A stretch of 28,053 nucleotides of DNA. Source: a virus. The notes beneath the pieces are model-generated. The model had not been told where the DNA came from. It saw nothing but the letters and a program-made list of their open reading frames with translations, and searched no databases. The position numbers and the translations under genes were made by a program. The stretch covers positions 1 to 28,053 of IMG/VR virus record IMGVR_UViG_3300032242_001412. One strand, written 5' to 3'. This document shows, in pieces, positions 7,301 through 15,504 of the stretch. The first letter of the stretch is position 1. Each line of letters opens with the position of its first letter.

Positions 7301-10300
7301 TTCAACAAGTTCGTACAACAACAAATCAATTAACTGCTGAGGCTAAAACAGCAACTGCTCAAGTTGCTGCTATGGAATCTCGCGGTGCGGCACAAGGAGT
7401 TATTCGTACTCCTGAAATTGTTCCAATTCCTCCACGAGTTGCTACAGGAGGTAAAATTTCAGGACCGGGTGGACCTAAGGATGATAAAATTCCAGCCCTT
7501 TTATCTAATGGAGAATATGTTATACGGGCAGATGCTGTTGGACATTACGGTTCTGGTTTTATGGATGCCATTAATACTCGTAAACTTAAAGATGGAGGAA
7601 TAGCGCATTATTTATTAGGCAGTCCTGTTTTAAAAACATGGAATCCGCAAAGATTATGGGGGGCAACAGCAGGAGAAAATCTTTTAGTTAATGATATTTT
7701 TGGAAAATTTGGTAAATATACAGGATTTCGTGATCCAGTCATACAAGCAATTAGTAATTCTCTGGATCTTGAAAATCATGAAAAAGAATATTTAATAAGT
7801 CAATTAACTAACAACAGAAATCCATTAAATAAAGATAAACCGGGAATACAAGAAAAATATTCTTCTATATTAGAAAGAGAATTTGCTAACGGTACTTTTA
7901 GAACAATTCCCGGCACTGATATTCCAGTAAGTGAAGACTTTATTGGAAAATTAATGGCAACAATTCATGCTCCAAGATTTAGAACACAAGATTCAAAGTT
8001 TATTTCTGATATTGATCCAGAATTAAAAACATATGAGGGAAAAAGAAGTGCTAAGCAATCATTTAGGGATGCCTCCCTGCAAGGACATCTTGAATCTTTT
8101 GGATTATCGGGTAAAACTACTGAAGAACAAATAGCATGGTTTAAAGAAAATGTTATGCCAGATATTGAAAAAATGCTTCTTTTACAATATCAACCTGAAG
8201 AAATAGATTCAATTGTAAGAAAACTTTATGGTCAAACTTCTAACGGCGCAGCAAAAGGATATTTTCTTCAAAGAAATACAACACATTCTGCTAGAGGTGG
8301 AAATATTTCAGGGCCGGGTGGACCCAAAGACGATGTAATTCCTGCAATGCTTTCTAATGGCGAATATGTAGTTAATGCTGATGCTGTTAAACATTATGGT
8401 TCAAGTTTTATGGATGCAGTTAATGCTAAAAGACTTGCAATGGGTGGAGAAGTTGGACATTTTGCAGAAGGTGTTGATCTTTCTGGATTATCAGATGCTG
8501 AATTACAAAAAATGGCTAAATCTGGAAATCCTTCTAAACGTGGTCCTGCTGAAAAAGAATTAAATGCTAGATTGCAAGCAAGAAATAATATGCCAGTTGA
8601 AAATACTGTTCTTCAAGAAACTCCTGCTTATACCCGTCTTGGTGGGCAAAGTTTTAGAGGTCAATATGATGCTTCAATGCGTGCTAATGCTCAATTAGCA
8701 GAAAGCACAAATAAAGTTGCAGAAACATTAAACTCTGATGCAGCACAAATCATACAATATTCAGAAAGAATGCGTGCTGCTATTGATGATATGAAGATGC
8801 AATTTACTGATGCTAAAGAAAGTGTAAAATCTTGGGTTGTAGAAACTAGAGCAGGAATTGAAGATTCTTTAGCAAATCGTCGTGAAGCAAGAATGAATAG
8901 ATCTCGTTCCGCCGCTGATTTGGGACTTGTTGCAGGAACTCCGCAGGAAGGGGTAAGTCAACAAAAATGGCGACCCGCACCGGGTGGGTGGTTTGGAGAT
9001 TGGAGTTCTCCATATGCACCTACTCCAGAAGAACAAATGGCTGGACCGGGAATATTCTCAAGAATGAAAAATAATGCTGGTAAGGCAGGATCATGGCTTA
9101 AAAATTCTCAAGCGTTGAGAGGTCAGGGAGCAATGCTTGGCGGCATGATGGCTTCTATGGCAGGATCAATGGCAGCAGGTAATATGGAACAGAATGCTGG
9201 AGGTGCTACTGCTGGAAGTCAGGCTTTAAGTTATGGTAGTACAACCCTTGGTGCAACAGCAATGTTTGGTCCAGAAGTATTTATTCCAGCAACAATTGCT
9301 GCGGCAGGTTTTGGTGCGGCTATGGGTAATCGTGCTGAGCAAGATCGTCAACTAACTGATCAAATGAATAAATCTCATGATGCAGCAATGGGACTTGCTT
9401 CACAATTTAGTTCTACTGGTGAAGCAATGCAACAATTTGGTTTAAATATGCAAACAGTTTCTAGCATAAAATTTGGTTCTAGTACTCAAGAAACTGAAGC
9501 ATATGCTAAAGCAATTGATCAATTGACAACAGCAATGCATGATTCTCAGGATGTAACAACCCAACAACTTATAACTTATTTAAAAAATGCTACTCCTCAA
9601 GAACAAGCAGCGGCATTAAAAAATCAATATTTAGCAATTATTGGAAATAAAGGAACTACCGAAATGGCAGCGGTTAATGTTGCTGCCTTAGCAAATAATG
9701 CTGGTATATCTGCAAATGTTGCTAAAACAGTTGTAAATGAAATGCAGGCTAAAGAATCTAAAATTAAAGTTTCCAGTCAACAATCCACCGCCTTAGCAGA
9801 TTTAATTCCTAGTGCTAAAGCCGCTTCAAAAATTTATACTCCAAGTTCAGCATCTTATAATTTTGATTTGGCAAATTCGATGGCGGCTGGAACAAATACT
9901 TGGTATGGCGCTATCGCCTCTAAAGTATTTGGAAATTATAATGATTCTTTTAATAAAACACAATTTAATATTCCTGATGTATTGAAAGCATATAATTATA
10001 ATGGTTCTACGGGTATGCCAAAAGGCTTCCGTATAGGCGATATGATCCAATTTGCATCAGGTAAGTCAGTATCAGATATTTATCAAAATCAAAGTGCAAA
10101 AGAAATGCTTAATAATCAAGATACTAATATTGCTGGTATTTCAAAATTATCGGGCGTTAAAGAAGGAATGTCTGCTGAAGAAATAACAACAAAAATTAGT
10201 GCATATCTTCAATCTATTGAAGGTTTAGGAACTACTCTAAGAGGTGTTGCTCAAGACGCTCAAGATGCTTCTGATAAATTTGATAATCAATTTATTAATC

Positions 10301-13300
10301 CTATAAATTCTGCTATTCAAAATTTAAGTCCAAGTGATTTTAAAAAGTTTAGTGATGAGTTTAATAAAAATAATTCTATGATGGGTCAAAGTTTAGATGG
10401 ATTAGCACCTAAATATATGGGAATTCTTAATACACTTGCAACTAATGTTGATCCATCATTGGATGGATTTATTGAAAAACTTTCAAAGACCGGCGGCGCT
10501 GTCAATATGACCGCTGGAACTATAACAACAGCATTAAATGCTATATCTAATTTATCTAGAACTGGTTTCACATTTGCTCCCGGCTCAATTCAATCAACTC
10601 TGGCTGGTGCAGCAGCCAATCCTGAAATTGCTGCTGGATTAAATGCACAAGCAAGTTTTCTACAAGCGGGTCAAACAGCAGAATCCGGTTTTGTATCTGA
10701 TGCTCAATCAAAAGTCGCACAAGATCAACAAAAGAAAGCAGATCCATATAAACAACAATTATCTGATAATGCTGCTGCTCAAAAACAACTTTCTAAGCAA
10801 TATAAGTTAGATCAACGTGCGGCCAATGATGCTTTTAAAGCACAGCAAAAAGATGAAAATGCTAAAATTAAAAGTATTCAAAAAGAAATTGATACTCGTC
10901 AAAAACTTTGGGATGAAAAACAAAAAGGCATTGAACAAGATAAAACATTAAGAAATTTACAAAATGATATTTATAAGGCTCGCGCTACGGGTTCTTTGCT
11001 TGATATTGCTTCTGCTCAGGCTAATTATAATACTGAATTGCAAAAACAACAAGAGATTAATGCTAAAGATAAAGCAGATGCAAAAGATAAAAATAAAATT
11101 CAATCAATGCAAGATGAAATGCAAAGGCAACAAGAAGCATTTGATAATAAAATGCAAACCATGCAAGATGCTTATGATGCTGCTCAAACTAAATTGCAAG
11201 ATCAAAATGATGCTATTCAAAAAGCACAAGAAACTGCTACAAGTGTAGTTAATCAAAGTTCTACACAAATTGATGATAGTTCTACAAAAATTTCTGCGGC
11301 AATGAAAACTATTGATGATACTTTTACTGCTCATGCTAAAGATAAAGGCTGGGTTCCGTGGCAAGATGCTTCTGTCAAAGAAGCAATGGGTACTATTTCA
11401 ACTTATACGGGTAAATCTGTTCCTCAAGTTCAAGCATCACTTACAGGAGTTTATAATTCGTTATTAGAATGGCAAAAGCACCCGTTTGAACTTGATGGTC
11501 AAGGAAAACTTACAGATATTTTGCATCCTGATGTACAAATTACAATTGATCCAGCCAATGGAGCATTAAAATTTATTGGAAATGCAACTTCTTTTAAAAG
11601 TTTAGCCGATGATCTTGGAATAAAAATAACTAGCACTACTCCCGGTGCTGGACCATCAATTGCTACAACTACTGTAACTAAAGCAGATGGTGGTCATATT
11701 CGTGGACCGGGAACTGAAACTTCTGATTCTATTCCTGCCATGCTTTCAGATGGAGAATATGTCATTAAGGCTTCTTCCGTAAAGAAATATGGAACAGGAT
11801 TTATGAATGCTGTCAATACAGGTAGGTTAGATGGCGGAGGTTTTGCTCATGGTGGTCCAATTAGAGGTTATGCTACTGGTGGGCATGTAACTAAAAACAA
11901 AAAAACTAAACCTACTGACGGAGAAGATTTTGGTACTGGTAAACCAATGTCTGATAATGAAAAAGAAAAACTTAAAAATAAAAAACCAAGAAATGAAGCA
12001 GCAGTAGGTTCTGGTGGAAGCGGTGGAGGTTCTGGTGCCGTTGCTGGCCCAACTGGAAATCCCGGCGCTATGACAACTGGCGACGCTATTGCAGCGTATG
12101 CTAAAAAATTTGTTGGTGTTCCATATGTAGACTCTGCCACTATTAATGGTGAAGCAACTCCATCAACTGGCTGGGACTGTTCCACTTTTGTTAAATATGT
12201 TTACAAACAATTTGGTATGTCAGATGTAGTTGGTTATACTTACTCGCAACTTGATGATCCTAAATTTAAATTTGTTAATCATGGTAATGAAATGCCCGGT
12301 GACACTCTTTATTATATGAGAAATGGTATGCATCACGTTAGAATTTATACTGGTAATGGTCAAGCAATGGGTGCTGAAAACCCAAGTGTAGGAACAATTT
12401 CTACTACCGCTTTTGGTGATGGTTGGTCAAGTACTAATTATGGTGTTAATAATAATAATGATGGTTCTCGCCGCCGATGGGATGGTACTTTTACTGGTGA
12501 TTTACCTTCAGCAAATTATTCTGGTACATCAGGTGGTACTGCAATTGGACCAACTTATGCGACACCAACGTGGAATGATTTAACCACTGTTGGTAAAAAA
12601 GCAATTTTAGCATCCTTAGGTTTTTGGGGAGGAAGAGGAACATCAATTCCAAGCGACTTAGTTGTTGGTCAGGCTAAACAAATTTCTGGTGGCACAACAG
12701 GTTCAACTAGTACTGGTGGTCCTGCTGGAAGTGGTGGAACTCCAACTGGTAATCGTGCTATTGGTCAGCAGATGGCAGCCAAATACGGTTGGGGTTCAGG
12801 GGCACAATGGAACGCTCTTGATTTTATTTGGCAACATGAATCTGGTTGGTCAACCTCTGCTTGGGATTCTGCTCAAGGAAGTGCTATGGACCCACAAGAT
12901 CCAACTGGCACTGCTCATCTTACATGGGGAATTCCTCAAGCAAATCCCGGTCATAAAATGGCAAAATTTGGTAATGATTGGGTTACAAATCCTGCTACTC
13001 AAATTGCTTGGGGTCTAGATTATATTAAAAAAGGTGGTAACACTGGAAATATTGGTCCAACTCCTTTAGATGAATATAATTTTGGAATGTCAAAAGGCCG
13101 TCCCGGCGTAAATGATGGTTGGGGTTGGTATGCTAATGGTGGTCATGTGAGAGGACCGGGCGGTCCCAAAGAAGATCGTATTCCTGCTATGTTGTCTAAT
13201 GGTGAATATGTTATTCAAGCAGATTCTGTAAAACATTATGGTACTGGATTTATGGATTCTATTAATAAAGGACATTATGCAAAAGGTGGACTTATTAAGG

Positions 13301-15504
13301 GATATGCAACTGGTGGTAGTGTTTCTGGTAATAATTCTGGTAGTGGTGAATCATGGCTTAAACAATTTATTAATTCTCATAATGTTTCTGATGCTGTTGC
13401 CCATATACTTTGGGCAATTGGTATGCGTGAATCTGGCGGTGATCCGAAAAACATAAGTGGTCAAGATTATGGTGTTTGGCAGATTAATGATTCTCATTTG
13501 AGTGATATAAGAAAGATGTTTGGCTCTAGTGCTACAATGCGAGATATGCTAGACCCTGAAAATAATTTTAAATATATGCAACATATTAGTAAAAATTTCA
13601 CAGACTGGACTCCTTGGGGGTTGGCGGCTGATGGTAAAAGTTTTGATTGGAGTCAATATCCTCAAAGTTGGATAAATAAATATGCGGCTAATTCAGAAAA
13701 AGAATATTTGTCTTGGTACAATAAATATTCTTCATCTTCTTCATCTACTTCTGCAAAAACAAAAACAAAATCAGAGCCACCACCTCCCACTGAAACTGAT
13801 GTTGAATATTGGCAACATCCAAGGCCAATGACTAAGGCTCAAATTGCTGCTGCTAATCGTGCTGCAAGAGATGCAAGAAGAAAAGCAGCAAAACAAAAGG
13901 CACATCTTGCTCATCTAGCCCATTTAAAGCATATGAAAAATAAAAAGGGTAAAGGAAAATATTTAGATGGCGGTTTAGTTGAAGATGTTAATCTTACAAA
14001 AGAAGTATTTCATGATCCCTCACATCATTATTATCCAAAACCAAATTATAAAAAGAATAGAATTGCTGGTTATGACCTTATTAAGTTAATATGGGATTCT
14101 GGTTTTAGGGGTAAAGATATTGAAACTGCTTATGGAGTTGCTTTAGCAGAATCTGATGGTGAAAGAAAAGCAACTCATCCAAATGCTGATGGAAGTACAG
14201 ATTATGGATTGTTCCAACTTAATAATCCTTCCAATAAGACAGTTGGTCCAGATGGCACAGGGCAGAAAATTAGTTATGGTTCTAGAATATTTGATGCTGT
14301 TTATAATGCTAGAATGGCTAATGCAATTTTAAATAATCCCGGTTGGAAAAAATTATATAAAGATTCAAGGGGTAAGCATAAAGGTCCAAGACCTAATGAT
14401 ACTTCTGTTTGGATGGATTGGAATACTTATCAATTTAATGATTATTTGAAGAGGTTGAAAGATACTCCTATTGATCCTATGTGGCTTGTTTCTGCTATGT
14501 TTGAACCAAAATCATTTAAAGATGGCGGTAAGGTTTCTGATCCTTCTATTAGTAAGGGAACTATTCATAGAGATTACAAAATACCACTTCCTCAAAAAAA
14601 GACTCAACCAAAACCTTCTACAACTAAACCTAAAGCATTAGATATAAGACAACAAATAGCAAATTATGCAGCAGCGTTTGCTGGAAAAGTTGATTATTCT
14701 GGTCCTGCCGGATATGGCGCTCAGCATAGTAGAGCAGGTGGAGATGAAAATAGTGCTGCTATGCCAACTAAATCAAATACTTGGAAATTTAAAGGTGACC
14801 ATTTTGATCATATTGATGGCTCTGGAGATAAAATTTATACTGGTGGAATGGGCGGCTGGGGATGTTCAGAATTTACATGGAGAATTCTTCAACATTTCCG
14901 TAAACAAAAAGGGTATCATAATTCCGCAGAACTTTTAGATATAGGAAAACCAATATCAATTAAAGATATTTTGCCAAGTGATCTTGTAATTTATAGACAG
15001 GGTGATAAAGGTCACGTTCAAATGTATATTGGAAATGGAAGAACTGTTGGTGCCAATGGCTCTAATAATGGAACAACAATTATGAAAAATAAAACTAGCA
15101 AAGGGTTTAATTATTCGGAACCTTTTGTTGGAATTAGAAGAATGTTTGCTGATGGTGGACATATTTCTGGCCCCGGTGGTCCTATGGATGATAAAATTCC
15201 TGCTATGCTTTCCAATGGTGAATTTGTTGTTCGTGCCGCTTCAGTAAGTAAATATGGTTCTCAAATGCTTGATGCTATTAATAATGGTAAATTTGATTAT
15301 AGAGTATCTAAACCTATGGCTCGCGGCGGAATGGTTGGACCAAAAGATAATAATTCTAGTTCTTTAAGTAATACCAATATAGAGTATAATATTAATGTAA
15401 ATGTTGAGGGTTCTAACGCTACCCCCGAACAAATTGCTAATGTTGTTATTAAAACTATTAAACAAAAAGAGCGTGCGAACAATACTCATAGGAATATAGG
15501 ATAA
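4321..15504 (+). CDS. Giant tape measure protein with five predicted cell-wall hydrolase domains
   Basis: This 3727-residue protein sets tail length and is expected to be ejected ahead of the DNA. Residues 1-180 are helical. Near 180-202 and 541-568 are hydrophobic, Gly/Ala-rich segments. About 225-475 matches the phage tail tape measure (PhageMin/TP901 type) core, with KGVADVS-like helices and GGVAAGEGANALKNSLQRI. About 1600-1667 is another Gly/Ala/Met hydrophobic stretch, and 2135-2325 is a charged coiled coil. Five GPGGPxDD/IPAxLSNGEYV linkers lie at about 1043, 1326, 2457, 2940 and 3612. From 2583 on come NlpC/P60 (C2620, H2672), three lysozyme-like domains (E2840, E3037, E3277) and a second NlpC/P60 (C3515, H3565). 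The C-terminus (YNINVNVEGSNATPEQIANV) is typical of tape measures. The ATG overlaps the chaperone stop. The enzyme calls rest on visible motifs only. Confidence 0.92.
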   Translation: MVDNRITFQVDGTANFQSVYKELAALKQAIAATNAETQNLGKANVRFSQIEQAENTFRQLASSISGVKTEMVNLSAGAEHLSQRLLTNKRSMSEMVSTWRAGSKAMVGDIQTIAEHHAKLNQSLVIPSSVHNGQAMVLTNMKATADQVLVAQKRMQAYNTEMMNMSNRMVNFGKNTQWSGRQLTVGITVPLLAATGALGAMYMDVDKNMRKLLSVYGVGGTAHGAFSNMLPSPQELDKVKQGVADVSRQMAAMYGQTAAQTTAVAADLAAAGYTQQQLLDLTKTVSDAMVLGETDQQTAVKATIAIQNTYRLSTKQTADSLAFFSAAQAATSTTMKDLIDAVPRVGPIMQNLGGTYKDTVALLVAMKEGGVAAGEGANALKNSLQRIVAPTNTAVKQLAQFGINLKEIAHAGTPIQMIEKLQASLQKLDPVARQVAITDLFGKFQAARVTALLDNFNRTGTQSAKVMQMMGLSSQQLMDIQKHQQETLMQSPSMKFQAAIESLKQQLLPIGEKLIELATPVVKAISWLVNAFQNMGPLKYIIAGFAGLSAIAGPIIMFVGLISNLGGQLFKISQQMRMFRQGFVDGGGLSKPITGFWNAFKEGIKGTQNYLQDFDAAEYATKKATDSLTESAVSQKESWDRLTIALAQYRQELERIRAISGSTPLGPDTGPGPLGGGGGIYPRVSPAGPVSPAGIVGEASRPVHVEALNVNLANQRGKLTLDGGGEVEFSHMRPMEQTRQGSNVLNEPGYDTRFNAQGNFGIVPGYLTSGLGQTINNQLGNRGLPVIPTSMNSDQVARHILEELGIPNITDAMVKKAMQELSIENIGSSEAGKIAQMQGLARLQNNPIAMKQFKSLGSKEGATGADVESFFAAQLGPEWETIKQNAAKRVLNLYQRAEQQVDHAVRFQQVAPFQSIQEQLSLTGARFSELLSEEFNYIVQGYSQALKDSLTIASDNVANITEQMKRKTMVKLVNAGAASESMMNPLISAIESLIQQVRTTTNQLTAEAKTATAQVAAMESRGAAQGVIRTPEIVPIPPRVATGGKISGPGGPKDDKIPALLSNGEYVIRADAVGHYGSGFMDAINTRKLKDGGIAHYLLGSPVLKTWNPQRLWGATAGENLLVNDIFGKFGKYTGFRDPVIQAISNSLDLENHEKEYLISQLTNNRNPLNKDKPGIQEKYSSILEREFANGTFRTIPGTDIPVSEDFIGKLMATIHAPRFRTQDSKFISDIDPELKTYEGKRSAKQSFRDASLQGHLESFGLSGKTTEEQIAWFKENVMPDIEKMLLLQYQPEEIDSIVRKLYGQTSNGAAKGYFLQRNTTHSARGGNISGPGGPKDDVIPAMLSNGEYVVNADAVKHYGSSFMDAVNAKRLAMGGEVGHFAEGVDLSGLSDAELQKMAKSGNPSKRGPAEKELNARLQARNNMPVENTVLQETPAYTRLGGQSFRGQYDASMRANAQLAESTNKVAETLNSDAAQIIQYSERMRAAIDDMKMQFTDAKESVKSWVVETRAGIEDSLANRREARMNRSRSAADLGLVAGTPQEGVSQQKWRPAPGGWFGDWSSPYAPTPEEQMAGPGIFSRMKNNAGKAGSWLKNSQALRGQGAMLGGMMASMAGSMAAGNMEQNAGGATAGSQALSYGSTTLGATAMFGPEVFIPATIAAAGFGAAMGNRAEQDRQLTDQMNKSHDAAMGLASQFSSTGEAMQQFGLNMQTVSSIKFGSSTQETEAYAKAIDQLTTAMHDSQDVTTQQLITYLKNATPQEQAAALKNQYLAIIGNKGTTEMAAVNVAALANNAGISANVAKTVVNEMQAKESKIKVSSQQSTALADLIPSAKAASKIYTPSSASYNFDLANSMAAGTNTWYGAIASKVFGNYNDSFNKTQFNIPDVLKAYNYNGSTGMPKGFRIGDMIQFASGKSVSDIYQNQSAKEMLNNQDTNIAGISKLSGVKEGMSAEEITTKISAYLQSIEGLGTTLRGVAQDAQDASDKFDNQFINPINSAIQNLSPSDFKKFSDEFNKNNSMMGQSLDGLAPKYMGILNTLATNVDPSLDGFIEKLSKTGGAVNMTAGTITTALNAISNLSRTGFTFAPGSIQSTLAGAAANPEIAAGLNAQASFLQAGQTAESGFVSDAQSKVAQDQQKKADPYKQQLSDNAAAQKQLSKQYKLDQRAANDAFKAQQKDENAKIKSIQKEIDTRQKLWDEKQKGIEQDKTLRNLQNDIYKARATGSLLDIASAQANYNTELQKQQEINAKDKADAKDKNKIQSMQDEMQRQQEAFDNKMQTMQDAYDAAQTKLQDQNDAIQKAQETATSVVNQSSTQIDDSSTKISAAMKTIDDTFTAHAKDKGWVPWQDASVKEAMGTISTYTGKSVPQVQASLTGVYNSLLEWQKHPFELDGQGKLTDILHPDVQITIDPANGALKFIGNATSFKSLADDLGIKITSTTPGAGPSIATTTVTKADGGHIRGPGTETSDSIPAMLSDGEYVIKASSVKKYGTGFMNAVNTGRLDGGGFAHGGPIRGYATGGHVTKNKKTKPTDGEDFGTGKPMSDNEKEKLKNKKPRNEAAVGSGGSGGGSGAVAGPTGNPGAMTTGDAIAAYAKKFVGVPYVDSATINGEATPSTGWDCSTFVKYVYKQFGMSDVVGYTYSQLDDPKFKFVNHGNEMPGDTLYYMRNGMHHVRIYTGNGQAMGAENPSVGTISTTAFGDGWSSTNYGVNNNNDGSRRRWDGTFTGDLPSANYSGTSGGTAIGPTYATPTWNDLTTVGKKAILASLGFWGGRGTSIPSDLVVGQAKQISGGTTGSTSTGGPAGSGGTPTGNRAIGQQMAAKYGWGSGAQWNALDFIWQHESGWSTSAWDSAQGSAMDPQDPTGTAHLTWGIPQANPGHKMAKFGNDWVTNPATQIAWGLDYIKKGGNTGNIGPTPLDEYNFGMSKGRPGVNDGWGWYANGGHVRGPGGPKEDRIPAMLSNGEYVIQADSVKHYGTGFMDSINKGHYAKGGLIKGYATGGSVSGNNSGSGESWLKQFINSHNVSDAVAHILWAIGMRESGGDPKNISGQDYGVWQINDSHLSDIRKMFGSSATMRDMLDPENNFKYMQHISKNFTDWTPWGLAADGKSFDWSQYPQSWINKYAANSEKEYLSWYNKYSSSSSSTSAKTKTKSEPPPPTETDVEYWQHPRPMTKAQIAAANRAARDARRKAAKQKAHLAHLAHLKHMKNKKGKGKYLDGGLVEDVNLTKEVFHDPSHHYYPKPNYKKNRIAGYDLIKLIWDSGFRGKDIETAYGVALAESDGERKATHPNADGSTDYGLFQLNNPSNKTVGPDGTGQKISYGSRIFDAVYNARMANAILNNPGWKKLYKDSRGKHKGPRPNDTSVWMDWNTYQFNDYLKRLKDTPIDPMWLVSAMFEPKSFKDGGKVSDPSISKGTIHRDYKIPLPQKKTQPKPSTTKPKALDIRQQIANYAAAFAGKVDYSGPAGYGAQHSRAGGDENSAAMPTKSNTWKFKGDHFDHIDGSGDKIYTGGMGGWGCSEFTWRILQHFRKQKGYHNSAELLDIGKPISIKDILPSDLVIYRQGDKGHVQMYIGNGRTVGANGSNNGTTIMKNKTSKGFNYSEPFVGIRRMFADGGHISGPGGPMDDKIPAMLSNGEFVVRAASVSKYGSQMLDAINNGKFDYRVSKPMARGGMVGPKDNNSSSLSNTNIEYNINVNVEGSNATPEQIANVVIKTIKQKERANNTHRNIG
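7447..7599 (+). repeat. Tape measure linker repeat 1
   Basis: Residues 1043-1093 of the tape measure: GGKISGPGGPKDDKIPALLS, then NGEYVIRADAVGHYG, then GFMDAIN and a closing DGG. This is the first of five copies in the protein. It precedes an unrecognised 232-residue segment. Confidence 0.85.
8296..8448 (+). repeat. Tape measure linker repeat 2
   Basis: Residues 1326-1376: GGNISGPGGPKDDVIPAMLS, then NGEYVVNADAVKHYG, then SFMDAVN and a closing GG. It is the copy closest to repeat 1 and begins the long helical part of the tape measure. Confidence 0.85.
11689..11841 (+). repeat. Tape measure linker repeat 3 (divergent)
   Basis: Residues 2457-2507: GGHIRGPGTETSDSIPAMLS, then DGEYVIKASSVKKYG, then GFMNAVN and GGG. 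The GGPKDD core is replaced by GTETSD. A Gly-rich GYATGG segment follows, leading into the first NlpC/P60 domain. Confidence 0.8.
12067..12495 (+). other. NlpC/P60-like peptidase domain 1 of the tape measure
   Basis: Residues about 2583-2725. The helix AIAAYAKKFVGVPY leads to the nucleophile motif WDCSTFVKYVY (C2620). A GDTLYY strand and HHVRIYTGNG (likely catalytic H2672) follow. This is the standard Cys-His order of NlpC/P60 endopeptidases, which cut peptide stems of peptidoglycan. Confidence 0.75.
12754..13095 (+). other. Lysozyme/transglycosylase-like domain 1 of the tape measure
   Basis: Residues about 2812-2925. WNALDFIWQHESGW places the likely catalytic glutamate at E2840. TWGIPQANPGHKM and NPATQIAWGLDYI follow in the order seen in the soluble lytic transglycosylase-like domains common in actinobacterial and actinophage proteins. 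Confidence 0.7.
13138..13290 (+). repeat. Tape measure linker repeat 4
   Basis: Residues 2940-2990: GGHVRGPGGPKEDRIPAMLS, then NGEYVIQADSVKHYG, then GFMDSIN and KGG. It separates lysozyme-like domains 1 and 2 and is followed by GYATGG, as after repeat 3. Confidence 0.85.
13354..13728 (+). other. Lysozyme/transglycosylase-like domain 2 of the tape measure
   Basis: Residues about 3012-3136. ILWAIGMRESGGDPKN gives the likely glutamate E3037, and DYGVWQIND is the partner motif. The sequence is clearly different from domains 1 and 3, so this is not a recent tandem copy. Confidence 0.6.
14062..14460 (+). other. Lysozyme/transglycosylase-like domain 3 of the tape measure
   Basis: Residues about 3248-3380. 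ETAYGVALAESDGERKAT carries the likely glutamate E3277, and DGSTDYGLFQLN is the typical following motif. FDAVYNARMANAIL forms the next helix. It is the best match of the three to the SLT-like fold. Confidence 0.7.
14641..15147 (+). other. NlpC/P60-like peptidase domain 2 of the tape measure
   Basis: Residues about 3441-3609. GGWGCSEFTWRILQHF carries the nucleophile C3515, and GHVQMYIGNGRTVG carries H3565. A roughly 45-residue insertion rich in Gly, Asp and His lies between the first helix and the Cys motif, absent from domain 1. Confidence 0.7.
15154..15330 (+). repeat. Tape measure linker repeat 5
   Basis: Residues 3612-3670: GGHISGPGGPMDDKIPAMLS, then NGEFVVRAASVSKYG, then MLDAIN and a later RGG. 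It is the last copy and joins the second NlpC/P60 domain to the C-terminal 50 residues of the tape measure. Confidence 0.85.

Noticed and set aside
10964-11248. Lys/Met/Ile-rich frame inside the tape measure coiled coil
   Set aside because: It is an out-of-frame reading of a low-complexity Lys/Gln coiled-coil region.
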